Assembly: GCF_000377785.1 (NCBI RefSeq)
Contig: NZ_KB898724.1
Location: 391,931 to 455,930, forward strand
DNA: 64,000 nucleotides
Direction of reading: 5' to 3'
Origin: Thioalkalivibrio sp. ALJ24
Lineage (GTDB): Bacteria > Pseudomonadota > Gammaproteobacteria > Ectothiorhodospirales > Ectothiorhodospiraceae
The notes under the pieces were generated by a model. It had not been told where the DNA came from. It was given only the letters and a program-made list of their open reading frames with translations, and made no database searches. Shown piece by piece: positions 46,188 to 59,191 of this stretch (position 1 is its first letter; each line of letters opens with the position of its first letter). Both the position numbers and the translations under genes were made by a program.

Positions 46188-46564
46188 GTGACGGCGTGGT
46201 GCGCGGGGTGCACCACGTGAGCGTGGTGGTGTCCGATCCGGAAGGCGCGCGCGGGTTCTACGCCGATCTGCTCGGACTGACGCCGCTGCCGCGGCCCGAC
46301 CTCGAGTTTCCCGGTTACTGGTTCGATCTGGGTGACGGGCGTGCCCTGCATCTGCTGGCCGTTCCGAACCCGGATCCCGTGGAGCGTGGAGTGGCCGGTG
46401 GTCGCGACCGTCACCTGGCCCTGATCGTGGAGGGGCTGGAGGCGCTGCTGGCCCGCCTCGAGACGGCCGGGTTCCCGGCACAGCGCAGTCGCTCCGGACG
46501 AGCGGCCGCGTTCGTCCGCGATCCGGACGGCAACACCATCGAACTGGTCGAACACGACGCATGA
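46184..46564 (+). CDS. VOC (glyoxalase/dioxygenase-like) family protein
   Basis: A 126-residue vicinal-oxygen-chelate fold protein with two beta-alpha-beta-beta-beta modules. Possible metal ligands are His10 or His11 of VRGVHHVSV, the His of [10 protein letters not shown], the His in DRHLALIV and the Glu of NTIELVEH, the usual ligand pattern. The GNTIELVE motif at the C-terminus is typical of glyoxalase-like enzymes. The substrate cannot be deduced. It is translationally coupled to ispF by a four-base overlap, though no functional link is known. Confidence 0.82.
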   Translation: MSDGVVRGVHHVSVVVSDPEGARGFYADLLGLTPLPRPDLEFPGYWFDLGDGRALHLLAVPNPDPVERGVAGGRDRHLALIVEGLEALLARLETAGFPAQRSRSGRAAAFVRDPDGNTIELVEHDA

Positions 46565-46631
46565 GCCTGCCGTTCTCCCGGACGGCCCGCGGCGGTCGCA
46601 CATCCGTATCCTTACCCTGCGGACATCGCCC

Positions 46632-49980
<3,349 letters not shown>

Positions 49981-50084
49981 GGGTGTTGTGGTGCGGTACC
50001 TTCCGGTGCCGGAACCTCGCGGCGGGTTGATGTACGCGTGACCCCGGTGGAGTCGGGAGGGCGGTCGGGCGCCTCGCCCCGGTG

Positions 50085-50933
50085 TCAGTCGATGCTGGCG
50101 GGGCGGGCGGCGAGGCGGCCGGACTGGTAGTCGGAGATGGCCTGCTGGATCTCGGTGTCGGTGTTCATCACGAACGGGCCGTAGTGGGCGATGGGTTCCT
50201 CCAGCGGGCGGCCCTTGAACAGCAGCACGCGGCTGTCCTGGCGCGCGATCAGGTGGATCATGGTGTGGCCGTGCCATACGCCCAGTTCGCCGGTTTTCAG
50301 GCCGGTGAGTTCGCCTTCGAAGACGTAGCCCAGCACACGCTCGTCCAGCTGTACGGCCAGTGACAGGCGGTAGCCGGCCGGCAGGGTGAGATCCGCCATG
50401 CCGGCGCCTTCGCCGATCTGGCCCAGCGGTCCCTCGGTGTCGCCGGCGCTGGTCTGCCAGGACCCGGCCACGGCCTTGAAGTCCAGCGGGGCGTCTTCTT
50501 CCGGCAGGTGGCGCATCACGTCGGCGCCCACGTCGCGGTAGCGCGGCGGGTCCATCTTGCGCCCGGCGGGGAGGTTCACCCAGACCTGGAAGCCGTGCAG
50601 GCCCTCGGGGCCCGGGCGCAGGGTTTCGGAATGGATCATGCCGCGGCCGGCGCTCATCCACTGTGCGCCACCGGCCTCGACATGCCCCTCGTTGGCCATG
50701 GAGTCCTGGTGGCTGACGCCGCCGCGCACCAGGTAGGTGAGGGTTTCGAAGCCGCGATGCGGGTGATCGGGGAAGCTGCCCACGTCCTCGTCGCCCGGGG
50801 CGGTCTTCAGCTCGTCCAGCATCAGGAACGGATCGAGGCCGCCGCCGAAGTCATGGATACGACGGATCTTCACACCCACGCCGTCCTGGGTCGGGTGCGT
50901 GTGTCGGATGCTGTCCGGTGGCGTGGGTGTCAT
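50085..50933 (-). CDS. Pirin family cupin protein
   Basis: A 282-residue bicupin of the pirin family. The N-terminal cupin has the metal ligands in FPDHPHRGFET (two His) and MIHSE (His and Glu). Some bacterial pirins act as quercetin dioxygenases and others regulate enzymes, so no single function can be given. The ATG at 50933 has AAGGAG six bases upstream; the longer N-terminal extension is rejected. It is convergent with glpK. Confidence 0.9.
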   Translation of the reverse strand: MTPTPPDSIRHTHPTQDGVGVKIRRIHDFGGGLDPFLMLDELKTAPGDEDVGSFPDHPHRGFETLTYLVRGGVSHQDSMANEGHVEAGGAQWMSAGRGMIHSETLRPGPEGLHGFQVWVNLPAGRKMDPPRYRDVGADVMRHLPEEDAPLDFKAVAGSWQTSAGDTEGPLGQIGEGAGMADLTLPAGYRLSLAVQLDERVLGYVFEGELTGLKTGELGVWHGHTMIHLIARQDSRVLLFKGRPLEEPIAHYGPFVMNTDTEIQQAISDYQSGRLAARPASID

Positions 50934-51032
50934 GGCGTTCTCCTTCGCATCAAGTCTGCACGATACCGACCGCAAAACGAAAAGAAAATTGCATCGTGCA
51001 CAGGGAGGCGCGGCGGGGCCCGTCGGGCCTGT

Positions 51033-51392
51033 TCAGGGGAGCTGCCAGGCGTCGGCAAAGGCCTCAAGGCTCTCGATGAAGTCGGGCTCGTGTTCACGCC
51101 GATGCATGGTCAGGTGCAGCACGACGGCCGATTCGTCGGGCGGGTGGCCTGTGGTGACGGTCCAGGCTACGCCGTTGGGACATTCCGGCAGGCTGAAGCG
51201 CACGCCGCCGTGGATGAGCTCGCGGTTCACGCGGAACTCGCCCCACAGGCAATAGATGACGCCCTGGTCGGCCCCCTGATCTTCGACCAGGTTGTCGACC
51301 AGTTCGCAGGCCGTCGGCAGCGCCGGGACGGTCAGGCTTTGCTGCAGGGTGGCGGGATCGGTGGTGCCGGTCAGGATGCGATGGAACTCCAT
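51033..51392 (-). CDS. Unrecognised 119-residue protein in the B12 uptake operon
   Basis: I do not recognise this family. The protein is soluble, without signal peptide or TM segment, mildly acidic, and has one Cys near residue 29, one near 48 and one near 71, plus a His-rich stretch LHLTMHRREHEPDF (about residues 92-105). The ATG at 51392 begins four bases after the stop of the BtuD-like ATPase gene and has GTGGAG at seven bases, so it is the last gene of a btuF-btuC-btuD-like operon. A role in corrinoid or metal handling is a guess from position only. Confidence 0.7.
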   Translation of the reverse strand: MEFHRILTGTTDPATLQQSLTVPALPTACELVDNLVEDQGADQGVIYCLWGEFRVNRELIHGGVRFSLPECPNGVAWTVTTGHPPDESAVVLHLTMHRREHEPDFIESLEAFADAWQLP

Positions 51393-51396
51393 GGGG

Positions 51397-52239
51397 CTAC
51401 TCCACTCTGGGCAGGAATACCGGATGGCCGTCCACCTCGCCGACGCTGAGCGCCTGATTGTACAGGCGTTCCAGCGCGGCGGGCACGAGCATGGTGCGGG
51501 TCGGGCCCCAGCAGGCGCCGCCGTCGGGGAACATCAGCAGGAGATGGTCGCAGAAGCGGGCGGCCAGGTTCACGTCGTGCAGGGCCATCACCGCGGCGCG
51601 GCGTTCGCCGGCGGCGATGCCGCGCACGCGCTGCAGCACGCTGACCTGATGGTGCAGGTCGAGCTGGCTGGTGGGTTCGTCCAGCAGCAGGACCTGCGGG
51701 TCCTGGGTCAGTACGGTTGCGAGCGCCAGGCGCTGGCGTTCGCCGCCGGAGAGGGTATCCACCTGCCGGCCCTCGATGCCGTCGAGATCCACGGTGGCCA
51801 GCGCGGCACGGGCGGCATCGACGTCCTCGCGGGTCTCGATGTCCCAGGGGCGCAGGTACGGGTGGCGGCCGATCAGCGCGGTTTCGAGGACGGTGGCGGG
51901 GAAGCCGTCGTGGTGGTTCTGGAACACCAGACCCAGGCGCCGTGCCAGATCCGGCCGGGACAGGCTGCCCAGGGGCTGCCCGGTCAGTTCGATCCCGCCG
52001 GCGCGCGGGGGGCGCAAGCGGGCGAGAGTGTGCAGCAGCGTGCTCTTGCCGGCGCCATTGGGCCCGAGGATGCCCCAGCACTGGCCGGGGTTCACGGTCA
52101 GGTGCAGCGGCGAGGAGTCGGCCCGTTCGGGGATGTCGATCACCAGGTCGCGGGTGGCGAGCAGGGTGTCGGCGGTGGGGGCCTCGTGCACGCTGAGGGC
52201 CGCGGCGGAGACATCGGCGTGTGCGTCGGCGGGGCTCAT
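51397..52239 (-). CDS. btuD: Corrinoid/iron-type ABC transporter ATPase (BtuD-like)
   Basis: A 280-residue ATPase of the FecE/BtuD family that would power the adjacent permease. Walker A GPNGAGKST lies near residue 60, signature LSGGERQRLALA, Walker B VLLLDEPTSQLD and the H-loop ALHDVNLA are intact. The ATG at 52239 follows the permease stop by one base and has CGGAG eight bases upstream; an upstream in-frame extension rich in Cys is rejected. Haem or ferrisiderophore transport is possible from sequence alone; the divergent bluB-cob operon favours corrinoids. Confidence 0.85.
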   Translation of the reverse strand: MSPADAHADVSAAALSVHEAPTADTLLATRDLVIDIPERADSSPLHLTVNPGQCWGILGPNGAGKSTLLHTLARLRPPRAGGIELTGQPLGSLSRPDLARRLGLVFQNHHDGFPATVLETALIGRHPYLRPWDIETREDVDAARAALATVDLDGIEGRQVDTLSGGERQRLALATVLTQDPQVLLLDEPTSQLDLHHQVSVLQRVRGIAAGERRAAVMALHDVNLAARFCDHLLLMFPDGGACWGPTRTMLVPAALERLYNQALSVGEVDGHPVFLPRVE

Positions 52240-52240
52240 C

Positions 52241-53212
52241 TCAGCGGCTCCGGTACAGCAGGAACAGGAACACCGGCACGCCAAGCATCGCGGTGATCAC
52301 GCCGACCGGCAACTGCTCCGGGGCGATGATGGTGCGCGCGAGGGTATCGGCCAGGGTCAGCAGAATCCCGCCGGCCAGCGCCGAGGCGGGCAGGATGACC
52401 CGCTGGTCGTTGCCGAACACCAGACGCAGCATGTGCGGCACGATCAGTCCGACGAAGCCCACCGCGCCCACCTGGGTGACCGCGGTGGCGGTGATCAGCG
52501 AAGCGGCGATGTAGATCGACCATTCCACCGGCCGCACCGACACGCCCAACGAAGCGGCCTGCATCGGGCCGCGTGCGAGCACGTTGAGGGTGCGGCCCAG
52601 CGGCAGGGCCGCCAGGACCACGAACACCAGCACGCCCCACGCCGGGCCCGGATGGCGGGCATGCGAGACGTCGCCCATCAACCAGTAGAGCATGCCGGGC
52701 AGCTCCTCGGTGGGGCTCACCGCCAGCAGGAAACTGATCAGCGCCCCCCAGCCGGCGGCCACCACCACGCCGGTCAGGAGCAGGCGGGTGGCGGTCCAGG
52801 ATCCGGTGCCATGTGCCAGGCCGAACACGATGAGCGTGGACAGCATGGCACCGGCAAACGCGGCCGCCGACACCGAGAACATCGACAGCCCGGCGAGCAT
52901 CGCCAGCAGCGCGCCCACCGAGGCGCCGCCCGAGAGGCCCAGTACGTAGGGGTCGGCCAGCGGGTTGCGCAGCAGCACCTGCATCAGCGCGCCGGCCACG
53001 CCCAGCAGCCCGCCCGCGGCGAACGCGGCCAGCGCGCGCGGCAGGCGCAATTCGGTGATCAGGGTGGCGTGCAGCGCCGAGGCCTCGCCGGTGAGCACCC
53101 GCGGGAGCTCACCGAGCGGGATGGCGACGCTGCCCCAGGCCAGCGCCACCACCAGCGAAAGCAGCGAGGCGGGCAACAGCACGCCCGCCGCCAGCAGGAA
53201 GGAACGGGTCAC
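52241..53212 (-). CDS. btuC: FecCD/BtuC-type ABC permease
   Basis: A 323-residue inner-membrane permease with about nine or ten TM helices. FecCD-family motifs are present: the LRLPRALAAFAAGGLLGVAGALMQ segment near residues 55-78, RNPLADPYVLGLSGGA, and FVGLIVPHMLR near residue 245, which includes the ATPase-coupling helix. The start is GTG. It lies between the binding protein gene (six bases upstream) and the ATPase gene (one base downstream), a complete importer. Confidence 0.87.
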   Translation of the reverse strand: MTRSFLLAAGVLLPASLLSLVVALAWGSVAIPLGELPRVLTGEASALHATLITELRLPRALAAFAAGGLLGVAGALMQVLLRNPLADPYVLGLSGGASVGALLAMLAGLSMFSVSAAAFAGAMLSTLIVFGLAHGTGSWTATRLLLTGVVVAAGWGALISFLLAVSPTEELPGMLYWLMGDVSHARHPGPAWGVLVFVVLAALPLGRTLNVLARGPMQAASLGVSVRPVEWSIYIAASLITATAVTQVGAVGFVGLIVPHMLRLVFGNDQRVILPASALAGGILLTLADTLARTIIAPEQLPVGVITAMLGVPVFLFLLYRSR

Positions 53213-53218
53213 GGGGGA

Positions 53219-54136
53219 TTACGGCGAATCGGGGCGCCGGTCGCGGGCGTTCTGCAGTTCCTCGCACATCATGGCGGTGCCCTCGGCGATGCGCGGGGTG
53301 TGGCGCTGCAGCAGCGACGGCGGCAGGAAAAACAGGTTGTCGCGGCGCACCGCGAGCATGTTGTCCCACTGGCGCCAGTCCTCGACCCACGTAGGGTCGT
53401 CCTCGCCCATGCCGCCACCGATGATGACCTCGGGGTCGGCCTCGATCACCGCTTCGCGGTCCATGCGCGGCACCAGGCGGTCAAGATGGCCGAACACGTT
53501 TTCGCCGCCACAGACCGCGATGGCCTCGGCGATCAGGTGATCGTCGTTCACCGTCATCAGCGGTTGGTCCCAGACCTGATAGAACAGCGGGACCGGCTCG
53601 CGATCCGCGTATTTCTGGCGCAGCGCCTCGATTTCGTCGAGAAAGCGTTCCGCCTCGGCGCGGCCCTGATCGCCCGTTCCGGCCAGTTTCGCCATGCGCT
53701 CCATGCTGGAAGCCACGCCGTCGAACCCGCGTGGTTCGGAGGTGTAGACGGTCAGGCCCAGTTCGCGCAGGCGCTCGACGTGCGAGCGCGAGTTGCCGCT
53801 GTCCCAGGCCACTACCAGGTCAGGCTCCTTGGCGAGGATGCGTTCCAGATCGAGGCTGGTGTAGCCACCGATGCGCGGGATGTTCGAGGCTTCCTCGGGG
53901 TAGTCACTGTGATCGGTCGCGCCGATCACGCGGTCGCCGGCACCGATCGCGAACAACACCTCCGTGATGTGCGGCGCCAGACTCACGATCCGCTCGGCCG
54001 GGGTGTCCAGCCGGACTTCCCGGTCCGTGTCGTCGGTCACGGAAATGGAGCCGTTGTCGTCAGCGTTGGCGGCCGGGCTCAGCAGCAGGGCACCTGCCGC
54101 GAGCAGGGCGGGTAACAGGGTCGAACGGTATAACAT
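53219..54136 (-). CDS. btuF: Periplasmic corrinoid-binding protein (BtuF-like)
   Basis: A 305-residue periplasmic binding protein with a signal peptide (about residues 1-24, cleavage after ANA). The fold start EVRLDTPAERIVSLAPHITEVL and the SDYPEEA motif match BtuF of E. coli and relatives, with a long central helix expected for this class. The ATG at 54136 begins the signal peptide. It is first of the btuF-btuC-btuD-like operon and is divergent from bluB. Siderophore or haem binding cannot be excluded. Confidence 0.85.
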   Translation of the reverse strand: MLYRSTLLPALLAAGALLLSPAANADDNGSISVTDDTDREVRLDTPAERIVSLAPHITEVLFAIGAGDRVIGATDHSDYPEEASNIPRIGGYTSLDLERILAKEPDLVVAWDSGNSRSHVERLRELGLTVYTSEPRGFDGVASSMERMAKLAGTGDQGRAEAERFLDEIEALRQKYADREPVPLFYQVWDQPLMTVNDDHLIAEAIAVCGGENVFGHLDRLVPRMDREAVIEADPEVIIGGGMGEDDPTWVEDWRQWDNMLAVRRDNLFFLPPSLLQRHTPRIAEGTAMMCEELQNARDRRPDSP

Positions 54137-54396
54137 ACGAATGGGTTCCTGATTCCTGGAACGGTGTCGCCGCGTGCGGCGCCGGTCAGGCGCACGGCCG
54201 GCGTGAAGGCGCCAGATGATAACAGGACTCACCGATAGCTGGCGGGCGGGCCCGTTCGCTGCCGGGCCAAATGTGACGGGGTGCACTGGAGGGGGCGGGT
54301 GCGAACGCGTATCATCTGCTCTCCTTGTCCGGCCATGATCCGGATCCTCGCGACACCCCTAGCACCCTCTTTCCCGCTGCCGGGAGACGTCTTCGC
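54137..54396. other. Divergent btuF-bluB promoter region, no riboswitch seen
   Basis: This 260-base gap must hold the promoters of two divergent operons for corrinoid uptake and cobalamin completion. TATCAT hexamers at 54216-54221 (minus strand) and 54310-54315 (plus strand) are -10 candidates, both without a good -35. I find no convincing B12 box or the conserved GCCACTG core of a cobalamin riboswitch. Confidence 0.4.
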
Positions 54397-55152
54397 ATGT
54401 CCTTCAATACCCCGCCCTCTGTCTCGCCGCCCGCCAGTGGATCGGCCTCTTCTGCGGACCCTTCCGCCAACGCTTTCCCGCCCGACCAGGCCGCGGCGGT
54501 CTACCGCGCGATCAACGAGCGCCGCGACATGCGACATTTCCGTGCCGGTACCGCGGTGGACCCGGAGGTGCTGGGGCGCCTGCTGGAGGCCGCGCATCGC
54601 GCCCCCAGCGTCGGCTACATGCAGCCCTGGCGCTTCGTGCGGGTCGTTGATCCCGCGCTGCGCGAACGCATCCACGGCCATGTGGCCGCCGAACACGAGC
54701 GCACCGCCGAGGCCTGCGGCGAGCGCGGTGCGGAGGTCCAGCGGCTGAAGCTGGAGGGCATCCGCGACGCCGGCGAGATCCTGGTGGTCGCGCTGACCGA
54801 CGGGCGCGAACCCTACGTACTGGGTCGGCGCACGCTGCCGGAGATGGACCTTTGCTCGGCCGCCTGCGCGATCCAGAACCTGTGGCTGGCGGCGCGCGCC
54901 GAGGGCCTGGGCATGGGCTGGGTGTCGCTGTTCGAGCCGGAGTGGCTGGCGCGCACCCTGGAGATGCCGGAGGGGGCGCACCCGATCGCGATCCTGTGCC
55001 TGGGCGAGGTGGAGGCGTTCTACGACGAGCCGATGCTGGAGACCGAGGGCTGGGACACCCGGCGGCCGCTGGAGGAGCTGGTGTTCGAGGACCGCTGGGG
55101 CCGGGCGGGTTCGACCCCGGTGGCCGACCCGCAGGACGGGGACGGCGCGTGA
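54397..55152 (+). CDS. bluB: 5,6-dimethylbenzimidazole synthase BluB
   Basis: A 251-residue flavin-destructase of the nitroreductase fold that cleaves FMNH2 with oxygen to give 5,6-dimethylbenzimidazole, the lower ligand of B12. Conserved segments are AINERRDMRHF, AAHRAPSVGYMQPWRFV and LPEMDLCSAACAIQNLWLAARAEGLGMGWVS. The family Asp and Ser needed for flavin fragmentation fall within these. About 35 N-terminal residues are Ser/Pro/Ala-rich and may be disordered. ATG at 54397 has GGGAG ten bases upstream. It starts the cob operon and implies aerobic lower-ligand synthesis. Confidence 0.93.
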   Translation: MSFNTPPSVSPPASGSASSADPSANAFPPDQAAAVYRAINERRDMRHFRAGTAVDPEVLGRLLEAAHRAPSVGYMQPWRFVRVVDPALRERIHGHVAAEHERTAEACGERGAEVQRLKLEGIRDAGEILVVALTDGREPYVLGRRTLPEMDLCSAACAIQNLWLAARAEGLGMGWVSLFEPEWLARTLEMPEGAHPIAILCLGEVEAFYDEPMLETEGWDTRRPLEELVFEDRWGRAGSTPVADPQDGDGA

Positions 55153-56093
55153 CTGCCTTTCTCGTCTTGCTGGGTGCCCTGACCCTGGACCGGCTGTTCG
55201 GTGATCCGCGGCGCTTCCATCCGCTGGCGGGCTTCGGCCGTCTTGCCCAGGGGCTGGAACAGCGTTTCCACGCGGACAGCCGGTTGCGCGGGGCTTTGTT
55301 GCTGACGGTGCTGGTGCTGCCCTCGGTGCTGCTGGCGGGCTGGGCGGCCAGCCTCGCGTGGGGCTGGATCGTGAGCCTGCTGGTGCTGGTGCTGGCACTG
55401 GGCTGGCGCTCGCTGGACGAACACGCCGAGCGGGTGGCGGTGTCGCTGGAGCAGGGCGACCTGGACGGGGCGCGCGCCGGGACGGGAATGCTGGTGTCGC
55501 GCGCGACCGACGAGATGGATGCCGACGGAGTCAGCCGCGCGACCGTGGAATCGGTGCTGGAGAACGGCAACGACGCGCTGTTCGCCACGGTGTTCTGGTT
55601 CCTGGTGGCCGGCGCGCCGGGGGTGGTGGCCTATCGGCTGGTGAATACCCTGGATGCGATGTGGGGCTATCGCACGCCGCGCCACCGCCATTTCGGCTGG
55701 GCCGCCGCGCGCCTGGACGACGTGTTCAACTACATCCCCGCGCGCCTGACCGCGCTGGCCTATGCCGCCGCCGGGCGCATGGGCAGCGCGCTGCGCTGCT
55801 GGCGCGAACAGGCCGCCGCGTGGAAGAGCCCCAACGCCGGGCCGGTGATGGCCGCCGGCGCGGGCGCACTGGACGTGCGGCTGGGCGGCTATGCGTATTA
55901 TCACGGCCGGCGCGAATGGCGGCCGTCGCTGGGGCCCGACCCGGTCCCGGACGTAGCCCCGGAGAAAGCATCGGAAGATGGCGCCGCGTCCGGGGCCGCG
56001 CGCATCCGCCGCGCGATGGCACTGGTGGACCGCGCGCTGGCGCTGTGGATGGCGGTAATCGTGATCGGAGTGTCGTTCGTTGTCCTCGCCTGA
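55149..56093 (+). CDS. cbiB: Adenosylcobinamide-phosphate synthase CbiB
   Basis: A 314-residue polytopic inner-membrane enzyme that attaches (R)-1-amino-2-propanol O-phosphate to adenosylcobyric acid. The N-terminal LTLDRLFGDPRRFHPLAGFGRL, VSRATDEMDADGVSRATVESVLENGNDAL and RLVNTLDAMWGY segments are diagnostic of CbiB/CobD. Four or five TM helices are visible. The GTG start overlaps the bluB stop. In Pseudomonas-type naming it is CobD; cbiB is used here to avoid confusion with the next gene. Confidence 0.95.
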   Translation: MTAFLVLLGALTLDRLFGDPRRFHPLAGFGRLAQGLEQRFHADSRLRGALLLTVLVLPSVLLAGWAASLAWGWIVSLLVLVLALGWRSLDEHAERVAVSLEQGDLDGARAGTGMLVSRATDEMDADGVSRATVESVLENGNDALFATVFWFLVAGAPGVVAYRLVNTLDAMWGYRTPRHRHFGWAAARLDDVFNYIPARLTALAYAAAGRMGSALRCWREQAAAWKSPNAGPVMAAGAGALDVRLGGYAYYHGRREWRPSLGPDPVPDVAPEKASEDGAASGAARIRRAMALVDRALALWMAVIVIGVSFVVLA

Positions 56094-57138
56094 CGCGCGG
56101 TCCGGATCTTGGGACGGCGCGCCCCCGGAGTCGCGCCATGGCGGGGGCGTGCGCGCGGCGGCCCGGCGCTGGGGGCATCCGGTCGAGGACTGGCTGGACC
56201 TGTCCACCGGCATCAACCCGCGGGGCTGGCCGGTGCCGCCGCTGCCGCCGCAGGCCTGGACGCGGCTGCCGGAGGCCGATGACGGGCTGGAGGCGGCGGC
56301 CGCCGCGTATTACGGCAGCGACGCCCTGCTGCCGCTGCCCGGGTCCCAGGCCGCGATCCAGTCCCTGCCGGCGCTGTGGGGCGAGGGCACCGGCCGCGAG
56401 CAGGCGCGTGTCGGCGTGCTGCACCCCGGCTACAACGAGCACGCCCGCGCCTGGAGCGCCAGCGGCCACGCGGTGCAGCCGGTGGAGCCCGAGGCCGGCG
56501 CCATCGAGGCCGTGCTGGATGCGCTCGACGTGCTGGTGCTGATCCACCCCAACAACCCCACCGGCACGCGCTTCGAGCCCGCGCAGCTGCGCGAGTGGCA
56601 TGCGCGGCTGGCGCGGCGCGGCGGCTGGCTGGTGGTGGACGAGGCCTTCGTCGACAGCGAGCCGCAGCTGAGCCTGGTGCCGGAGGGCCCGCGTGACGGG
56701 CTGGTGGTGCTGCGCTCGCTGGGCAAGTTCTTCGGCCTGGCCGGGGCCCGGGTCGGGTTCGTGTTCGCGCCGGAGGCGCTGCGCCGGGCGCTGAGCGCGC
56801 GTCTGGGGCCGTGGAGCGTGCCGGGGCCGTCGCGGCAGGTCGCGGCCGGGGCGCTGGCGGATCATGGCTGGCAGTCGGCGCGGCGCATGCAGCTGGCGGG
56901 CGAGGGCGAGCGCCTGGCGGCCCTGCTGCGCGCGCACGGACTCGCCCCGGATGGCGGTACCGCGCTGTTCCAGTGGGTGCGCAGCGAACGGGCCGAGCAG
57001 ATCCAGGACCGACTGGCGCGCGCGGCCATCCTGGTGCGGCGCTTCGACGAGCCGGCCAGCCTGCGCTTCGGGCTGCCCGGCGACGAGGCGGGCTGGCAGC
57101 GCCTGAAGACCGCACTGTCGGAGCTGAGTGATGACTGA
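56080..57138 (+). CDS. cobD: Threonine-phosphate decarboxylase
   Basis: A 352-residue PLP-dependent class I/II aminotransferase-fold enzyme that decarboxylates L-threonine O-phosphate to the aminopropanol phosphate used by CbiB. The PLP Lys lies in [15 protein letters not shown] (about residue 213), with HPNNPTG and VVDEAFVD as cofactor contacts and [11 protein letters not shown] near the start. The likely start is TTG at 56080, inside the cbiB end, with CGGAG nine bases upstream. It may be called CobC in Pseudomonas nomenclature. Confidence 0.93.
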   Translation: MSSPDARSGSWDGAPPESRHGGGVRAAARRWGHPVEDWLDLSTGINPRGWPVPPLPPQAWTRLPEADDGLEAAAAAYYGSDALLPLPGSQAAIQSLPALWGEGTGREQARVGVLHPGYNEHARAWSASGHAVQPVEPEAGAIEAVLDALDVLVLIHPNNPTGTRFEPAQLREWHARLARRGGWLVVDEAFVDSEPQLSLVPEGPRDGLVVLRSLGKFFGLAGARVGFVFAPEALRRALSARLGPWSVPGPSRQVAAGALADHGWQSARRMQLAGEGERLAALLRAHGLAPDGGTALFQWVRSERAEQIQDRLARAAILVRRFDEPASLRFGLPGDEAGWQRLKTALSELSDD

Positions 57139-58639
57139 TACCGGCGGCACGCTGATGGTCCAGGGCACCACCTCGGATGCCGGCAAGAGCGTGCTGGTGG
57201 CCGGATTGGGGCGTGTGCTGCGCCGGCGCGGGATCGCGGTGGCGCCGTTCAAGCCGCAGAACATGGCGCTCAACAGCGCGGCGACCGCGCAGGGCGGCGA
57301 GATCGGGCGGGCCCAGGCACTGCAGGCCGCCGCCTGCGGGCTGGAGCCGCATACCGACTTCAACCCGGTGCTGCTCAAGCCCTCCAGCGACCGCGGTGCG
57401 CAGGTGATCGTCAACGGCCGCGCGGTGGAGGAGCTGGACGCGCGCGCCTACCATGACTACAAGCCGGTGGCGCGCGAGGCGGTGCTGGCGGCGCACGGGC
57501 GTCTGGCGGCGCAATATGCCGCGGTGCTGGTGGAAGGGGCCGGCTCGCCCGCGGAGATCAACCTGCGTGCGGGCGACATCGCCAACATGGGGTTCGCCGA
57601 GGCGGTGGACTGCCCGGTGATCCTGGTCGCGGACATCGATCGCGGCGGGGTGTTCGCGCATCTGGTGGGCACGCTGGCGCTGCTGGCGGAAAGCGAACGG
57701 GCACGGGTGGCCGGCTTCGTGATCAACCGCTTTCGTGGCGATCCGGCGCTGCTGCAGTCCGGGCTGGACTGGCTGGAGGCCGAGACCGGCAAGCCGGTGC
57801 TGGGCGTGCTGCCGTATCTGTCCGGGCTGCAGCTGGATGCCGAGGACGCGCTGCTGCGCGAGGCGGCCCCGGCGAGTGACGCGTGGGCGAGCGGCGGGGA
57901 CGAGCCCCTGCGGGTGGTGGTGCCGGCGCTGCCGCGGATCTCCAACCACACGGATTTCGACCCGCTGCGCCTGCACCCCGGGGTGTCGCTGCGCTTCGCC
58001 GGGCCGGGGGAGTCGCTGCAGCCGGCGGATCTGGTGCTCCTGCCGGGGTCCAAGGCGGTGCGCGACGACCTGGCCTGGCTGCGCGAACAGGGCTTCGAAC
58101 GCGAACTGATGCGCCACCTGCGCTACGGTGGTCGGGTGCTGGGGATCTGCGGCGGCTACCAGATGCTGGGGCGCGCGGTACACGACCCGGAAGGCATCGA
58201 GGGCACCCCGGGCTCCTCGATCGGGCTGGGCCTGCTGGACGTGGAGACCACGCTGCGTCCGGCCAAGCAGCTGCGGCAGGTGACCGGCGAGGGCGTGATG
58301 GAGCGGGCGGCGCCGGTGCACGGCTACGAGATCCACGCCGGGCACACCGCCGGGGCGGACTGCGAGCGCCCGGTGCTGCAACTGGCCGCGGGGCCGGACG
58401 GCGCGCGTTCGGCGGACGACGCAGTGGCCGGCACCTACGTGCACGGGGTGTTCGACGAGCCGGCCGCCGCCGGGGCGCTGCTGGCCTGGGCGGGGCTGGA
58501 GGCGGACGGCGCCGCCGTGGATCTGGACGCGCTGCGCGAGGCGAGCCTGGAGCGTCTGGCCGACGCACTGGAGGAACACATGGACATCGACCGACTGCTG
58601 GACCTGCTGCACGTGCCACAAGGGGGCACCCGGTCATGA
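57131..58639 (+). CDS. cobQ: Cobyric acid synthase
   Basis: A 502-residue glutamine amidotransferase that amidates four carboxylates of adenosylcobyrinic diamide. The N-terminal ATP-binding domain has the P-loop-like [16 protein letters not shown] and [12 protein letters not shown] motifs. The C-terminal class I glutaminase domain has the nucleophile Cys in [11 protein letters not shown] and the conserved His in GTYVHGVFD. The ATG at 57131 has CGGAG seven bases upstream; an adjacent GTG is an alternative. Its stop overlaps cobU (ATGA). Confidence 0.95.
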   Translation: MTDTGGTLMVQGTTSDAGKSVLVAGLGRVLRRRGIAVAPFKPQNMALNSAATAQGGEIGRAQALQAAACGLEPHTDFNPVLLKPSSDRGAQVIVNGRAVEELDARAYHDYKPVAREAVLAAHGRLAAQYAAVLVEGAGSPAEINLRAGDIANMGFAEAVDCPVILVADIDRGGVFAHLVGTLALLAESERARVAGFVINRFRGDPALLQSGLDWLEAETGKPVLGVLPYLSGLQLDAEDALLREAAPASDAWASGGDEPLRVVVPALPRISNHTDFDPLRLHPGVSLRFAGPGESLQPADLVLLPGSKAVRDDLAWLREQGFERELMRHLRYGGRVLGICGGYQMLGRAVHDPEGIEGTPGSSIGLGLLDVETTLRPAKQLRQVTGEGVMERAAPVHGYEIHAGHTAGADCERPVLQLAAGPDGARSADDAVAGTYVHGVFDEPAAAGALLAWAGLEADGAAVDLDALREASLERLADALEEHMDIDRLLDLLHVPQGGTRS

Positions 58640-59163
58640 GAACCCTGATCCTGGGCGGCGTGCGTTCGGGCAAGAGCCGCATGGCGGAGCAGCTGGCGCT
58701 GGGTTCCGGCCAGCCGGTGACCTACGTGGCCACCGCGCGCGCCGACGACGCCGAGATGCTGCGGCGGGTGGAACAGCACCGCCGCCGGCGTCCGGCCGGC
58801 TGGGATCTGATCGAGGCCGGCGACGACCTGGCCGTGCGGCTGCAGGAGGCCGCGGCGCCGGGCCGCTGCCTGCTGATCGACTGCCTGACCCTGTGGCTGA
58901 CCCAGCTGCTGTGCACCGGGGACGAGGCGCACATCGAGCGCGAGCGCGAGGCGCTGATCGCCACGCTGCCGACTCTGCCGGGTACCATTGTCGCGGTGAG
59001 CAACGAGACCGGGCTGGGGATCGTGCCGCTGGATGCGCTGTCACGGCGCTTCGCCGACGAGGCCGGGGCGCTGCACCAGCGCCTGGCCGCCGATCTCGAC
59101 CGCGTGGTGCTGACCGTGGCCGGGCTGCCGCACGTGCTCAAGGGCCCGGTGGTGAACGCCTGA
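58636..59163 (+). CDS. cobU: Adenosylcobinamide kinase/guanylyltransferase
   Basis: A 175-residue bifunctional enzyme that phosphorylates adenosylcobinamide and then transfers GMP to give AdoCbi-GDP. The P-loop [12 protein letters not shown] (about residues 7-18), [12 protein letters not shown], the [10 protein letters not shown] motif and [11 protein letters not shown] are typical of CobU/CobP. It overlaps the cobQ stop by four bases. It acts both in de novo synthesis and in salvage of imported cobinamide, which links it to the neighbouring uptake genes. Confidence 0.95.
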   Translation: MRTLILGGVRSGKSRMAEQLALGSGQPVTYVATARADDAEMLRRVEQHRRRRPAGWDLIEAGDDLAVRLQEAAAPGRCLLIDCLTLWLTQLLCTGDEAHIEREREALIATLPTLPGTIVAVSNETGLGIVPLDALSRRFADEAGALHQRLAADLDRVVLTVAGLPHVLKGPVVNA

Positions 59164-59191
59164 TGACCGCATCGACCCGCGAGGAACGCGC

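Noticed and set aside
54370..54396. A GGGAGAC stretch before bluB that recalls a B12 box
   Set aside because: The flanking riboswitch core (GCCACTG and the GCTG-CCCGCAACTG segment) is missing, and the stretch serves as the bluB ribosome-binding site.
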